From an uncultured Oscillospiraceae bacterium (GTDB lineage: Bacteria; Bacillota; Clostridia; Oscillospirales; Oscillospiraceae), in NCBI GenBank assembly GCA_934660965.1, contig CAKUIM010000010.1:1-64000 (forward strand): 64,000 bases of DNA, given 5' to 3'. The position numbers and the translations under genes are program-made. Below are positions 33,759-44,840 of this stretch, in pieces (the stretch's first letter is position 1; the number at the start of each line of letters is the position of its first letter). The notes under the pieces were generated by a model. It was not told where the DNA came from. It saw only the letters and a program-made list of their open reading frames with translations, and made no database searches.

Positions 33759-36437
33759 ATGAGAAAACGTGCTTTCAGATTTTTGCTTGTGCTGATGCTG
33801 GCGGCGGTCTGTATCCTCCCGGCGGCAGCGGATGATGGGCAGGAGCAGGTCCTGGACCTGGTACAGGGCTCTGTTACCCTTACTGAGCCGGGCACCTACC
33901 GGATTGTCGGCTACGGCGTGCAGACGGCCAACGCCGTCACCGTATCGGCAGGCTCGGGCGGCGGCAGATATAATGTCACGCTGGACAATGTGAACATCAG
34001 CGCGGGAACGGCCCTTTCTATCAGCGGCAATCCCAGCGTTTTCCTCACCCTTGCCGGCGAGAATACCCTGACAAGCTCCAAAGGGCCGGGGCTGGAGGTG
34101 GGCGGCAGCGGCAATATCTCCATCGACGGCACCGGCAGCCTGACTGCCCAGGGCGGCAGAGGCGAGTCCGGCATCGGCGGCAGCGACTGCGGCGCCATCG
34201 CCATCAGGGGCGGTACCATCCGGGCCACGAGCGGTTACGGCAGCGCCGTGGCCATCGGCGGCAATCGGTGTTCGGGAATCCATATCTACGGCGGCGATGT
34301 GACCGCCGTGAGCAACCGCAGCAGCGACAAGAAAACCCAGGTCCCCGCCATCGGCAGCTATGCCTCCGGCAGCACCATGCGCCTTACCATCAGCGGCGGC
34401 ACGGTCAATGCCACCGGAAGCCTTGCGTTCAACGCAAGGACCGTATCCATCAGCGGCGGCAGCGTCACCGCAAATGGCGGCATTCTGGCCACCTGCACGG
34501 CGGCGGAGGAGAACGCCGTCGCCATCAGCGGCGGCACCGTAGCAGTCCCCGACGGCGGCATTCTGGGCAGGCAGATTGTGATTTCCGGCGGACAGGTGGA
34601 GGCGGTGGGCGAGCCGGCCATCGGTTACAACTGCACCAGCAGCGCGAGCTCCGCCAGCGTGACCATCTCGGGCGGCACCGTTACCGCCAGCGGCACGGGT
34701 TTTGTCATCGGCGCCGTGCCGGGCGGCACCCCCATCAGCAGCACGGTGAATATTTCCGGGGCCACGGTCAATGTGTTCTCCGAGTGTGCAGACGGCGTTG
34801 TGGGCGCAAAGTACAGATTGAGACAGGTAGCGAGTTCCATCGTGAAGGTGAAAAATGCCAGCGTTTTCATGGGCAACGCCGGCAGCGATTTCTACACGGT
34901 TGGAAACGCCTCCGGCAATATCGGCACACCCCGGCGCTACTGCGTCCGGGGGCTGACGGCGCCCTTTACCGTCACGGCCGGCAGCGAGACCTTTATCATT
35001 CCTGCCTCCCACGACGCGGATTCGGACTATCTCCACCTCTATCTTGACGAGACGGTCACAGACATCACCGTCAACGGCCAGCCGTGCAGCCCGGAGGACG
35101 ACGCGGTGCTGCCCGCCGGGGGCGACCTCATCCTCTATGCGCCGGGCACCTACACCGTCCAGGGGGATGGGCAGACGGTGACGGGGCGCATCCTGTGCAA
35201 GGGGACGGGGGCGCTGAATGTGACCTTTGAGAATGTGAAGCTGACCAACACCCGGATTCCCCTGGTTCTGTGTGCCCAGGAGCTTGCCCTGCGCCTGGAG
35301 GGGGAGAACAGCGCTGCCTGCACCGCCGCCCAGAGCCCGACTCTGCACATGGGCAGCGGCTGCGCCATGACGGTCTCGGGCAGCGGCGCGCTGAAACTGG
35401 AGAATGTGTTTGGCAGCGTTGTTTCCGGCGGCGGGAGCCTGACGGTGGAGGGCGGCGACCTGGCCGTCATAAACCCTTCGGAGTCACTGCGATTCTATGG
35501 CATAGCGCTCAAAAGCGTGAACGTCAATGGCGGAACGCTGCAGACCAACTGCGGCATTGGGGGCGTGAATGGCTGCGCGGTGACGGTCAGCGGCGGTGCG
35601 CTGAATGCCGAATATGGGGGGCAGAGCGTCAGCGCCGACATCACGGTGACGGGCGGCGCTTTGATTGTTGATAACCATTATAATATCGGCGGAGCGAGCT
35701 GCAATATCACTGTCAGCGGCGGGCGCGTGAAGGCTGGTTCTATGACCTGCGCCGCGCTGAATGTCTCCGGCGGCGAGGTGGAGCTTTCCGGCAGCAGTCA
35801 CAGCGCCATTAAAGCCGGACAGGTCACGCTGACCGGCGGCACGGTCACGGCCAGCGCCAGCAGCAACGGCTACGGCTACGGCATTGAGGCGGATACCATC
35901 CTGGTGGGCGCATGCAGCGTAAAGGCAGTGGGCGCCGAGACCAGAGGCGCCATGAGCAGCGAGCCCCGGGCCGCCGCCGCGCCCTACGGCGCCGTGTCGC
36001 TGCACACCTATTCGGTGGCCGGCCTCGATGCGCCCTATGAGGTGCGTGTGGGGGAGGAGAGCTTTACTGTGCCGGCGGCCCACCCTGGGGACGAGCAGCT
36101 CTATCTCTACCTGGACGGCACCCAGGCTGTCACCATCAACGGCCGCAGCTACGAGCTCTTCCTCACCGACAGCCAGGGCCGGTGGGTCTGCGATCTGGCG
36201 GGGCAGAGCACCTGCACCGTGCATATGCAGCGGCGGGAGGCGCTGGAGGAGGAGTGCCGCCTGGCCGTGGCCAGCTATGACGCCCAGGGGAGATTCCTGT
36301 CCGTCGCCATCTACAGCGTGGAGGCGGGGAGCGGCACGTTCAGCGCCCAGCTCACCCTTCCGGCGGGGGCGGGGATGGTCAAGATCTTCCTGATGAGCGA
36401 CCAATATGCCCCTCTGTCCTCCTTTGCGTCCATTTGA
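33759..36437 (+). CDS. Secreted Gly-rich repeat protein, paralogue of the one at 287-4690
   Basis: This 892-aa protein has a signal peptide (MRKRAF, hydrophobic core, cleavage near PAAA-DD at about residue 25). The body is made of short beta-strand repeats with ISGGTV, GTVTASG and GIGG-type turns. Compared with the larger paralogue it has fewer GIGGG motifs, more SGG turns, and no Ig/FN3-like segments. The last ~60 residues (VASYDAQGRFLSVAIYSVE, then FLMSDQYAPL) match the paralogue's C-terminus and may be a shared surface or secretion module. No LPXTG or SLH anchor is present. A polysaccharide-binding or adhesive surface role is likely but not shown. Confidence 0.8.
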   Translation: MRKRAFRFLLVLMLAAVCILPAAADDGQEQVLDLVQGSVTLTEPGTYRIVGYGVQTANAVTVSAGSGGGRYNVTLDNVNISAGTALSISGNPSVFLTLAGENTLTSSKGPGLEVGGSGNISIDGTGSLTAQGGRGESGIGGSDCGAIAIRGGTIRATSGYGSAVAIGGNRCSGIHIYGGDVTAVSNRSSDKKTQVPAIGSYASGSTMRLTISGGTVNATGSLAFNARTVSISGGSVTANGGILATCTAAEENAVAISGGTVAVPDGGILGRQIVISGGQVEAVGEPAIGYNCTSSASSASVTISGGTVTASGTGFVIGAVPGGTPISSTVNISGATVNVFSECADGVVGAKYRLRQVASSIVKVKNASVFMGNAGSDFYTVGNASGNIGTPRRYCVRGLTAPFTVTAGSETFIIPASHDADSDYLHLYLDETVTDITVNGQPCSPEDDAVLPAGGDLILYAPGTYTVQGDGQTVTGRILCKGTGALNVTFENVKLTNTRIPLVLCAQELALRLEGENSAACTAAQSPTLHMGSGCAMTVSGSGALKLENVFGSVVSGGGSLTVEGGDLAVINPSESLRFYGIALKSVNVNGGTLQTNCGIGGVNGCAVTVSGGALNAEYGGQSVSADITVTGGALIVDNHYNIGGASCNITVSGGRVKAGSMTCAALNVSGGEVELSGSSHSAIKAGQVTLTGGTVTASASSNGYGYGIEADTILVGACSVKAVGAETRGAMSSEPRAAAAPYGAVSLHTYSVAGLDAPYEVRVGEESFTVPAAHPGDEQLYLYLDGTQAVTINGRSYELFLTDSQGRWVCDLAGQSTCTVHMQRREALEEECRLAVASYDAQGRFLSVAIYSVEAGSGTFSAQLTLPAGAGMVKIFLMSDQYAPLSSFASI

Positions 36438-36490
36438 CGGGAGGGGCCGCGCCTGACTGCGCCGCCCTTCCTTCGACCCAGCACAAAGCG

Positions 36491-36542
36491 GCCCTCTGCC
36501 GGAACGCCCTGTTCTTTAGGGACCCGGCAGGGGGCTATTTTT
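36491..36542 (+). terminator. Terminator after the second secreted protein
   Basis: A 12-bp stem with one wobble (36491-36502 with 36524-36535), with an inner CCCT/AGGG pairing, is followed by TATTTTT. Confidence 0.8.
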
Positions 36543-36625
36543 GCGGCGTGCCGGAGAGCGGCTTGGGCTGCGGGGGAGTGGGCGCGTTTAATTTACAATT
36601 TCCTCTTTTTTCTCCCGGGAGGGTA

Positions 36626-36634
36626 TGGTATAAT
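36626..36634 (+). promoter_or_regulatory. Extended -10 promoter of secA
   Basis: TGG-TATAAT at 36626-36634 gives an extended -10; the -35 position is only a T-run. The leader to secA is about 150 nt. Confidence 0.6.
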
Positions 36635-36789
36635 AACGCAAAACGGCGGCTGACCGGGCGAGGGCACCGCCCCGGCGGCCTGCGGGCAGGGCCGGGGACG
36701 GGCCGCTTAAACGGCCGGAGCCATGCATGAGAACAGCCGCGCCCCATGGGGAATTTTCGGGGCGCGGAAAAAGAAAGGATACAGAAGCT

Positions 36790-39576
<2,787 letters not shown>

Positions 39577-39763
39577 GATTTTCGCGCCCGGTGTGGAAAA
39601 GTGAGCGGAAGCGGCACTTTTTCCACAGGGCCGCAGGGCGGCCCCGGCGCGGGTGCGCCGTACAAGTCTTTTCGCGCAGCGAAAAGCTTGGCGCAAGGCA
39701 GAATTCATTTCTGCCGCGCAATGAAAAACGGGGTCCCCGGCCGGCGGGAGCCGGCTGGGGGGG

Positions 39764-39880
39764 AAAGTGCACCTGCCCGGAGTATCATAGGGACGTGCAG
39801 TAAGATTTCCGCGCCCGGTGTGGAAAAGTGAGCGGAAGCGGCACTTTTTCCACAGGGCCGCAGGGCGGCCCCGGCGCGGG
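39764..39880 (+). repeat. Direct repeat copy 2: untranslated secA-tail copy
   Basis: A near-identical copy of 39537-39653 at a spacing of 227 bp, ending just before the pgeF ribosome binding site. The tail codons (EYHRDVQ, stop) are still readable but no longer joined to secA. The intervening DNA has a small hairpin, CTTTTCGC/GCGAAAAG, near 39668-39686. Confidence 0.92.
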
Positions 39881-39896
39881 CGGAAAGGAGATGCGT

Positions 39897-40712
39897 ATGG
39901 CGATCATCGAGCGGGAGCGCTGCGGCGTTGTGTTTGAGGCGTCCGAGCAGCTGGAGGCCCGGGGCGGCATCGCCCACGGTTTTTCCACCCGGCTGGGGGG
40001 CGTGTCCGAAGGGGTGTACGCCTCCATGAACCTGGGGCTCAACCGGGGGGACGACCCCGCCTGCGTCCGGGAGAATTACCGCCGCTTCCTGGGGGCCATC
40101 GGCGCCCGGGGGGCGCGGCTTGCCATGTGCAATCAGGTCCATGGCTGCCACGTGCGCACCATCACCACCGCGGATGTCAAGACCGACCTCTATGAAAAGC
40201 TGGGCTACGAGGGGGACGGCATGATCACCGCCATCCCCGGGGTGACGCTGCTGGTCTTTGCCGCCGACTGCATCCCGGTGCTGCTCTACGACCCCCGGCG
40301 GCGGGTCATCGGCGCGGTCCACGCCGGCTGGCGGGGGACGGCCGCGGGCATCGTCACCGAGGCGGTGGAGCGCATGAAGCTGGTGTACGGCTGCCGGCCG
40401 GAGGACATTCTGGCGGCGGTTGGCCCCGGCATCGGCCCCGACTGCTTCGAGACCCACGAGGACGTGCCCAACGCCATGATGGCGGCAGTGGCGTCCCCGG
40501 CGCTTCCGTATATTACCATCAAGGAAAACGGGAAGTTTGCCGTGGACCTCAAGGGCATCAACGCAAGGCGGCTGGAGCTTGCCGGCCTTGCCGCGGAGAA
40601 CATCGCGGTGAGCGGTGAGTGCACGGCCTGCTTAAAGGATAAATACTGGAGCCACCGCCTGCAGGGCGAGGCCAGAGGCTCCATGGCAGCCGCCATTGAA
40701 CTGTTGGAATAA
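39897..40712 (+). CDS. pgeF: PgeF/YfiH (LACC1-like) family protein
   Basis: This 271-aa protein belongs to the multicopper-oxidase-like family now linked to purine nucleoside phosphorolysis/deamination and to peptidoglycan editing (hydrolysis of wrongly incorporated residues). Metal-site motifs are visible: NQVHG (His), FAADCIPVLLYD (Cys), and AVHAGWRGT (His), with VGPGIGPDCFE and the late GECTAC. ATG 39897 is chosen because AAAGGAG lies 6 nt upstream; an ATG at 39891 is adjacent to that site. It follows the secA-tail duplication and is 61 nt from purL. Confidence 0.9.
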   Translation: MAIIERERCGVVFEASEQLEARGGIAHGFSTRLGGVSEGVYASMNLGLNRGDDPACVRENYRRFLGAIGARGARLAMCNQVHGCHVRTITTADVKTDLYEKLGYEGDGMITAIPGVTLLVFAADCIPVLLYDPRRRVIGAVHAGWRGTAAGIVTEAVERMKLVYGCRPEDILAAVGPGIGPDCFETHEDVPNAMMAAVASPALPYITIKENGKFAVDLKGINARRLELAGLAAENIAVSGECTACLKDKYWSHRLQGEARGSMAAAIELLE

Positions 40713-40773
40713 GCAGGGCGGCTGCTTTTTCTGCCCAAAAAAGAGAAAAACTGTATGTTGGAGGAGACCGGGC

Positions 40774-43700
40774 GTGGAGACAAAGAGAGTATACCGCTGT
40801 TTTGTGGAGAAAAAGCCGGGGTTTGACGTGGAGGCCGCCGGGCTGCTGGGCGAGCTGCGCGGCCAGCTGGGCATCGAGGGGCTGACCGGGGTGCGGCTGT
40901 TCAACCGCTACGACGTTCAGGGGGTGGACGACGCCGTCTATCAGGCGGCCCGCACCACCGTATTTTCGGAGCCCCAGTGCGACGTTATCTATGACGAGCA
41001 CCTGCCGGAGCTGCCGGCGCGGTGCGTGCTGCTGGCGGTGGAGGCCCTGCCCGGGCAGTACGACCAGCGGGCGGACTCCTGCGGGCAGTGCATCGAGCTC
41101 TTTTCCGGCGGCGCGCGGCCGCGGGTGGCCGCCGCCCGGGTGTACGCCCTGGAGGGGGCGCTCTCCGAGGGGGAGCTTGGGCGCATCCGGCACTATCTCA
41201 TCAACCCCGTGGAGAGCCGGGAGGCCTCCCCGGACAAGCCCGAGACGCTGGAGGGCCGCTATGCCGAGCCGGCGGACGTGGCGGTCATTACCGGCTTTAC
41301 CGCCATGGACGGCGAGGGGCTGCGGGGGGTGCTCTCCGGCTACGGCCTTGCCATGGACCTTGCCGACCTGACCTTTCTCCAGGCCTATTTCCGGGACGAG
41401 GAGGGCCGGGACCCCACCGTCACCGAGCTGCGGGTGGTGGACACCTACTGGTCCGACCACTGCCGCCACACCACCTTCTCCACCCACATCGACCGGGTGG
41501 ACATCGATGACGACGCCGTGGGCGCGGCCTACCGGCGGTATCTCGCCGCCCGGGAGGAGGTCTACGGGGCGGAAAAGGCGGCGGCGCGGCCCCAGACCCT
41601 CATGGACATCGCCACCATCGGCGCCAAGACCCTCAAGAAGCGGGGGCTGCTGCCCGAGCTGGACGAGAGCGAGGAGATCAACGCCTGCTCCATCCACGTC
41701 AATGCCCGGGTGGACGGCGAGGACCAGGACTGGCTTTTGATGTTCAAAAATGAGACCCACAACCACCCCACCGAGATCGAGCCCTTCGGCGGCGCGGCCA
41801 CCTGCATCGGCGGGTGCATCCGCGACCCCCTGTCCGGCCGGGCCTACGTCCACCAGGCCATGCGCGTCACCGGCGGCGGCGACCCCCGGGCGGGCATTGC
41901 GGACACCCTGCCCGGCAAGCTGCCCCAGCGGCGCATCGCCCAGATGGCGGCGGCGGGCTATTCCTCCTACGGCAACCAGATCGGCCTTGCCACCGGCCAC
42001 GTGGCGGAGGTCTACCACGAGGGGTACATCGCCAAGCGCCTGGAGTGCGGCGCGGTGGTGGCGGCGGCGCCGGCAGCCAACGTCCGGCGGGAGCGCCCGG
42101 CCTCTGGGGACGTGGTCATCCTGCTGGGCGGACGCACCGGCCGGGACGGCATCGGCGGGGCCACCGGCTCCTCCAAGAGCCACGACCGCAAGTCCCTTGA
42201 AACCATGGCCTCCGAGGTGCAGAAGGGCAACGCCCCCGAGGAGCGCAAGCTCCAGCGGCTGTTCCGGCGCGCCGACGTGACGGGGATGATCAAGCGCTGC
42301 AACGACTTCGGCGCCGGCGGCGTGTCGGTGGCTGTGGGCGAGCTGGCCCCCGGCCTTTCCATCGACCTGGACGCCGTGCGCAAAAAGTACGAGGGCCTGG
42401 ACGGCACCGAGCTTGCCATCTCCGAGTCCCAGGAGCGCATGGCGGTGGTGGTGGCCCCCGAGGACGAGGCCGCCCTCATCGCCGCCGCCGGGGAGGAGAA
42501 CCTGGAGGCCTACCGGGTGGCGGTTGTGACAGAAAAGCCGCGCATGGTGATGCGCTGGCGGGGCAAGGTGATCGCCGACCTATCCCGGGCGTTTCTCGAC
42601 ACCAACGGCGCGGCCAAGCACACCGCCGTAAAGGTGGCGCGCCCCGCCGGCGGGGCGGAGAAGCCCTTGTTCGCAAGCCTTGAGGAAATGGCCGGCAGCC
42701 TTCGCTGCGCAAGCCGCCGGGGCCTTACCGAGCGGTTTGACGGCTCCATCGGCGCGGGCAGCATCCTCATGCCCTTCGGCGGGCGCACCCAGCGCACCCC
42801 GGCCCAGGCCATGGCCGCCCTGCTGCCGGTGCTGCCCGGCAGCGAGACCGACCAGGCCTCGGTGATGGCCTGGGGCTTCGACCCGGATTTGAGCACCGCC
42901 GACCCCTACACCGGCGCCCACAGTGCGGTGTATCTGTCGGTGGCGAAGCTGGTGGCGGCGGGTGCGGACTACCGCCTTGCCTATCTGAGTCTTCAGGAAT
43001 ATTTCGAGAAGCTCCGGGACGAGAGCGTGCGCTGGGGCAAGCCCTTTGCGGCGCTGCTGGGCGCGCTGGACGCCCAGCTGGAGCTGGGGGCGGCGGCCAT
43101 CGGCGGCAAGGACTCCATGTCCGGCAGCTTCCTCGACCGGGACGTGCCCCCCACCCTCATCTCCTTCGCCATCGCGCCGGTGAAGGCCCGGGCGGTGCTC
43201 TCGCCGGAGTTCAAGGAGGCCGGCCACCCGGTCTACCTCTTCGCCTCCGACGACAGCAAGAGCGCCTGGCAGGCCCTTGCCGCCCTCCACGCCGCCGGGC
43301 GGGTGCGCGCCGCCTACGCGGTGGAGCACGGCGCGGCCGAGGCGGTGATGAAGATGTCCTTCGGCAACGCCATCGGCTTTACCGCCTGCGCCGGGGCGGA
43401 CTTCGACTGGTACGAGCGGCGCACCGGCGCCATCGTGGCCGAGCTCACCGAAAAGACGGACAGCCCCTTCGCGCTGCTGCTGGGCGTCACCGACGACCGG
43501 CCGGAACTCAACCTCGGGGGCGAGCGCGCCGCCGTGGCCGACCTGCTGCGCCGGAGTGAGGGCGTGCTGGAGGGGGTGTACCCCACCGACCCGGGCACCC
43601 CGGACGAGCCGGTGGAGGCCGTATCCTGCGCCCGGCGCTCCCCGGCGGTGTTCTCCGGCTCCATCGCCCGGCCCCGGGTGGTGATCCCGGTGTTCCCCGG

Positions 43701-44469
43701 CACCAACTGCGAGTACGACTCCGCCCGCGCCTGCATCCGCGCGGGGATGGAGGCACAGACGGTGGTCATCCGCAACCTGACCCCTGAGGCGCTCTCCCAG
43801 TCCGCCCGGGAGCTGGAGGCGGCCATCCGCGCCGCGCAGATCGTGTTCCTGCCCGGCGGCTTCTCCGGCGGCGACGAGCCCGACGGCTCGGCCAAGTTCA
43901 TCTGCTCCTTCCTGCGCGCGCCGCGCATTACCGACGCCGTCCACGACCTTCTCCGCAACCGGGACGGCCTGATGCTGGGCATCTGCAACGGCTTCCAGGC
44001 CCTCATCAAGCTGGGCCTTGTCCCCTACGGCGAGATCCGCCCCGCCGAGCCCAGCAGCCCCACCCTCACCTTCAACCGCATCGGCCGGCACCAGAGCCGC
44101 TATGTCACCACCCGGGTGGCCTCGGTGCAGTCCCCCTGGATGCTCAAAAGCCAGGTGGGCGACCTGCACAGCGTGGCCATCTCCCACGGCGAGGGCCGCT
44201 TTACCGCCCCCCGCTCCGTGGTGGACGGGCTCATCCGCGCCGGCCAGGTGGCCACCCAGTACGTCAGCGCCGAGACGGGCCTGCCCACCATGGGTATCGA
44301 CTGCAACCCCAACGGCTCCATGGACTGCGTGGAGGGCCTGTTCTCGCCGGACGGCCGGGTGTTCGGCAAGATGGGCCACTCGGAGCGCACCGGGGAGCAC
44401 GTGGCGAAAAATATCCCCGGGGACAAGTATCAGCCCATTTTCGAGTCGGGCGCGCTCTATTTCAAATAA
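40774..44469 (+). CDS. purL: Phosphoribosylformylglycinamidine synthase (single-chain PurL)
   Basis: This 1231-aa enzyme performs the fourth step of purine synthesis, converting FGAR, glutamine and ATP to FGAM. It has the clostridial single-chain layout: an N-terminal PurS-like part, two synthetase halves (with YWSDHCRHTTF and KNETHNHPTEIEPFGGAAT) and a C-terminal glutaminase domain with PGTNCEYD and catalytic Cys in GICNGFQ. Length is normal for this form. The start is GTG 40774 behind TTGGAGGAG. No purine riboswitch is visible upstream; a weak hairpin (40712-40726) with T-run separates it from pgeF. Confidence 0.95.
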   Translation: METKRVYRCFVEKKPGFDVEAAGLLGELRGQLGIEGLTGVRLFNRYDVQGVDDAVYQAARTTVFSEPQCDVIYDEHLPELPARCVLLAVEALPGQYDQRADSCGQCIELFSGGARPRVAAARVYALEGALSEGELGRIRHYLINPVESREASPDKPETLEGRYAEPADVAVITGFTAMDGEGLRGVLSGYGLAMDLADLTFLQAYFRDEEGRDPTVTELRVVDTYWSDHCRHTTFSTHIDRVDIDDDAVGAAYRRYLAAREEVYGAEKAAARPQTLMDIATIGAKTLKKRGLLPELDESEEINACSIHVNARVDGEDQDWLLMFKNETHNHPTEIEPFGGAATCIGGCIRDPLSGRAYVHQAMRVTGGGDPRAGIADTLPGKLPQRRIAQMAAAGYSSYGNQIGLATGHVAEVYHEGYIAKRLECGAVVAAAPAANVRRERPASGDVVILLGGRTGRDGIGGATGSSKSHDRKSLETMASEVQKGNAPEERKLQRLFRRADVTGMIKRCNDFGAGGVSVAVGELAPGLSIDLDAVRKKYEGLDGTELAISESQERMAVVVAPEDEAALIAAAGEENLEAYRVAVVTEKPRMVMRWRGKVIADLSRAFLDTNGAAKHTAVKVARPAGGAEKPLFASLEEMAGSLRCASRRGLTERFDGSIGAGSILMPFGGRTQRTPAQAMAALLPVLPGSETDQASVMAWGFDPDLSTADPYTGAHSAVYLSVAKLVAAGADYRLAYLSLQEYFEKLRDESVRWGKPFAALLGALDAQLELGAAAIGGKDSMSGSFLDRDVPPTLISFAIAPVKARAVLSPEFKEAGHPVYLFASDDSKSAWQALAALHAAGRVRAAYAVEHGAAEAVMKMSFGNAIGFTACAGADFDWYERRTGAIVAELTEKTDSPFALLLGVTDDRPELNLGGERAAVADLLRRSEGVLEGVYPTDPGTPDEPVEAVSCARRSPAVFSGSIARPRVVIPVFPGTNCEYDSARACIRAGMEAQTVVIRNLTPEALSQSARELEAAIRAAQIVFLPGGFSGGDEPDGSAKFICSFLRAPRITDAVHDLLRNRDGLMLGICNGFQALIKLGLVPYGEIRPAEPSSPTLTFNRIGRHQSRYVTTRVASVQSPWMLKSQVGDLHSVAISHGEGRFTAPRSVVDGLIRAGQVATQYVSAETGLPTMGIDCNPNGSMDCVEGLFSPDGRVFGKMGHSERTGEHVAKNIPGDKYQPIFESGALYFK

Positions 44470-44509
44470 GGAAGCGCCCCTCAAAACCGGGAAAAAAGAA
44501 CAGAGAAGC

Positions 44510-44546
44510 TGCGGCGGCCTGCACTGCGGGCCGCCGCAATTTTTTT
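44510..44546 (+). terminator. Terminator of purL
   Basis: A 10-bp stem (44510-44519 with 44529-44538) is followed by A and seven T (44540-44546). Confidence 0.92.
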
Positions 44547-44690
44547 GAAAAATCGGCCCGTTTTGGGGAACTTTTTCGGCGGCGGAACGTCTCAATTTAG
44601 ACAGAAAGCTCCCGAGGCCCATAGGGGGAGGGGGCATGCGCCCTGTACCGCGGGCAATATTACAGTTATGTTACAAAAGCGTTCGGGCTG

Positions 44691-44720
44691 TTGACGGCGC
44701 GGCGGGGTGGGTGCTATAGT
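44691..44720 (+). promoter_or_regulatory. Sigma-A promoter of the SLH protein gene
   Basis: TTGACG (44691-44696), an 18-nt spacer and TATAGT (44715-44720). The leader of about 115 nt includes an AAGGCCC/GGGCCTT hairpin near 44764-44779 and an ideal TAGGAGG ribosome binding site. The 140 nt before the promoter show nothing else. Confidence 0.85.
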
Positions 44721-44840
44721 CAAACCGTAAGGCGGGGAAGGAACCCGCACCATACATGTTGGCAAGGCCCCCGGGCCTTCCAAATAAAAAGGGAGGACCG
44801 GAAAGGGACCCCCGAAAATTTAATAGGAGGTAAGATCCAC

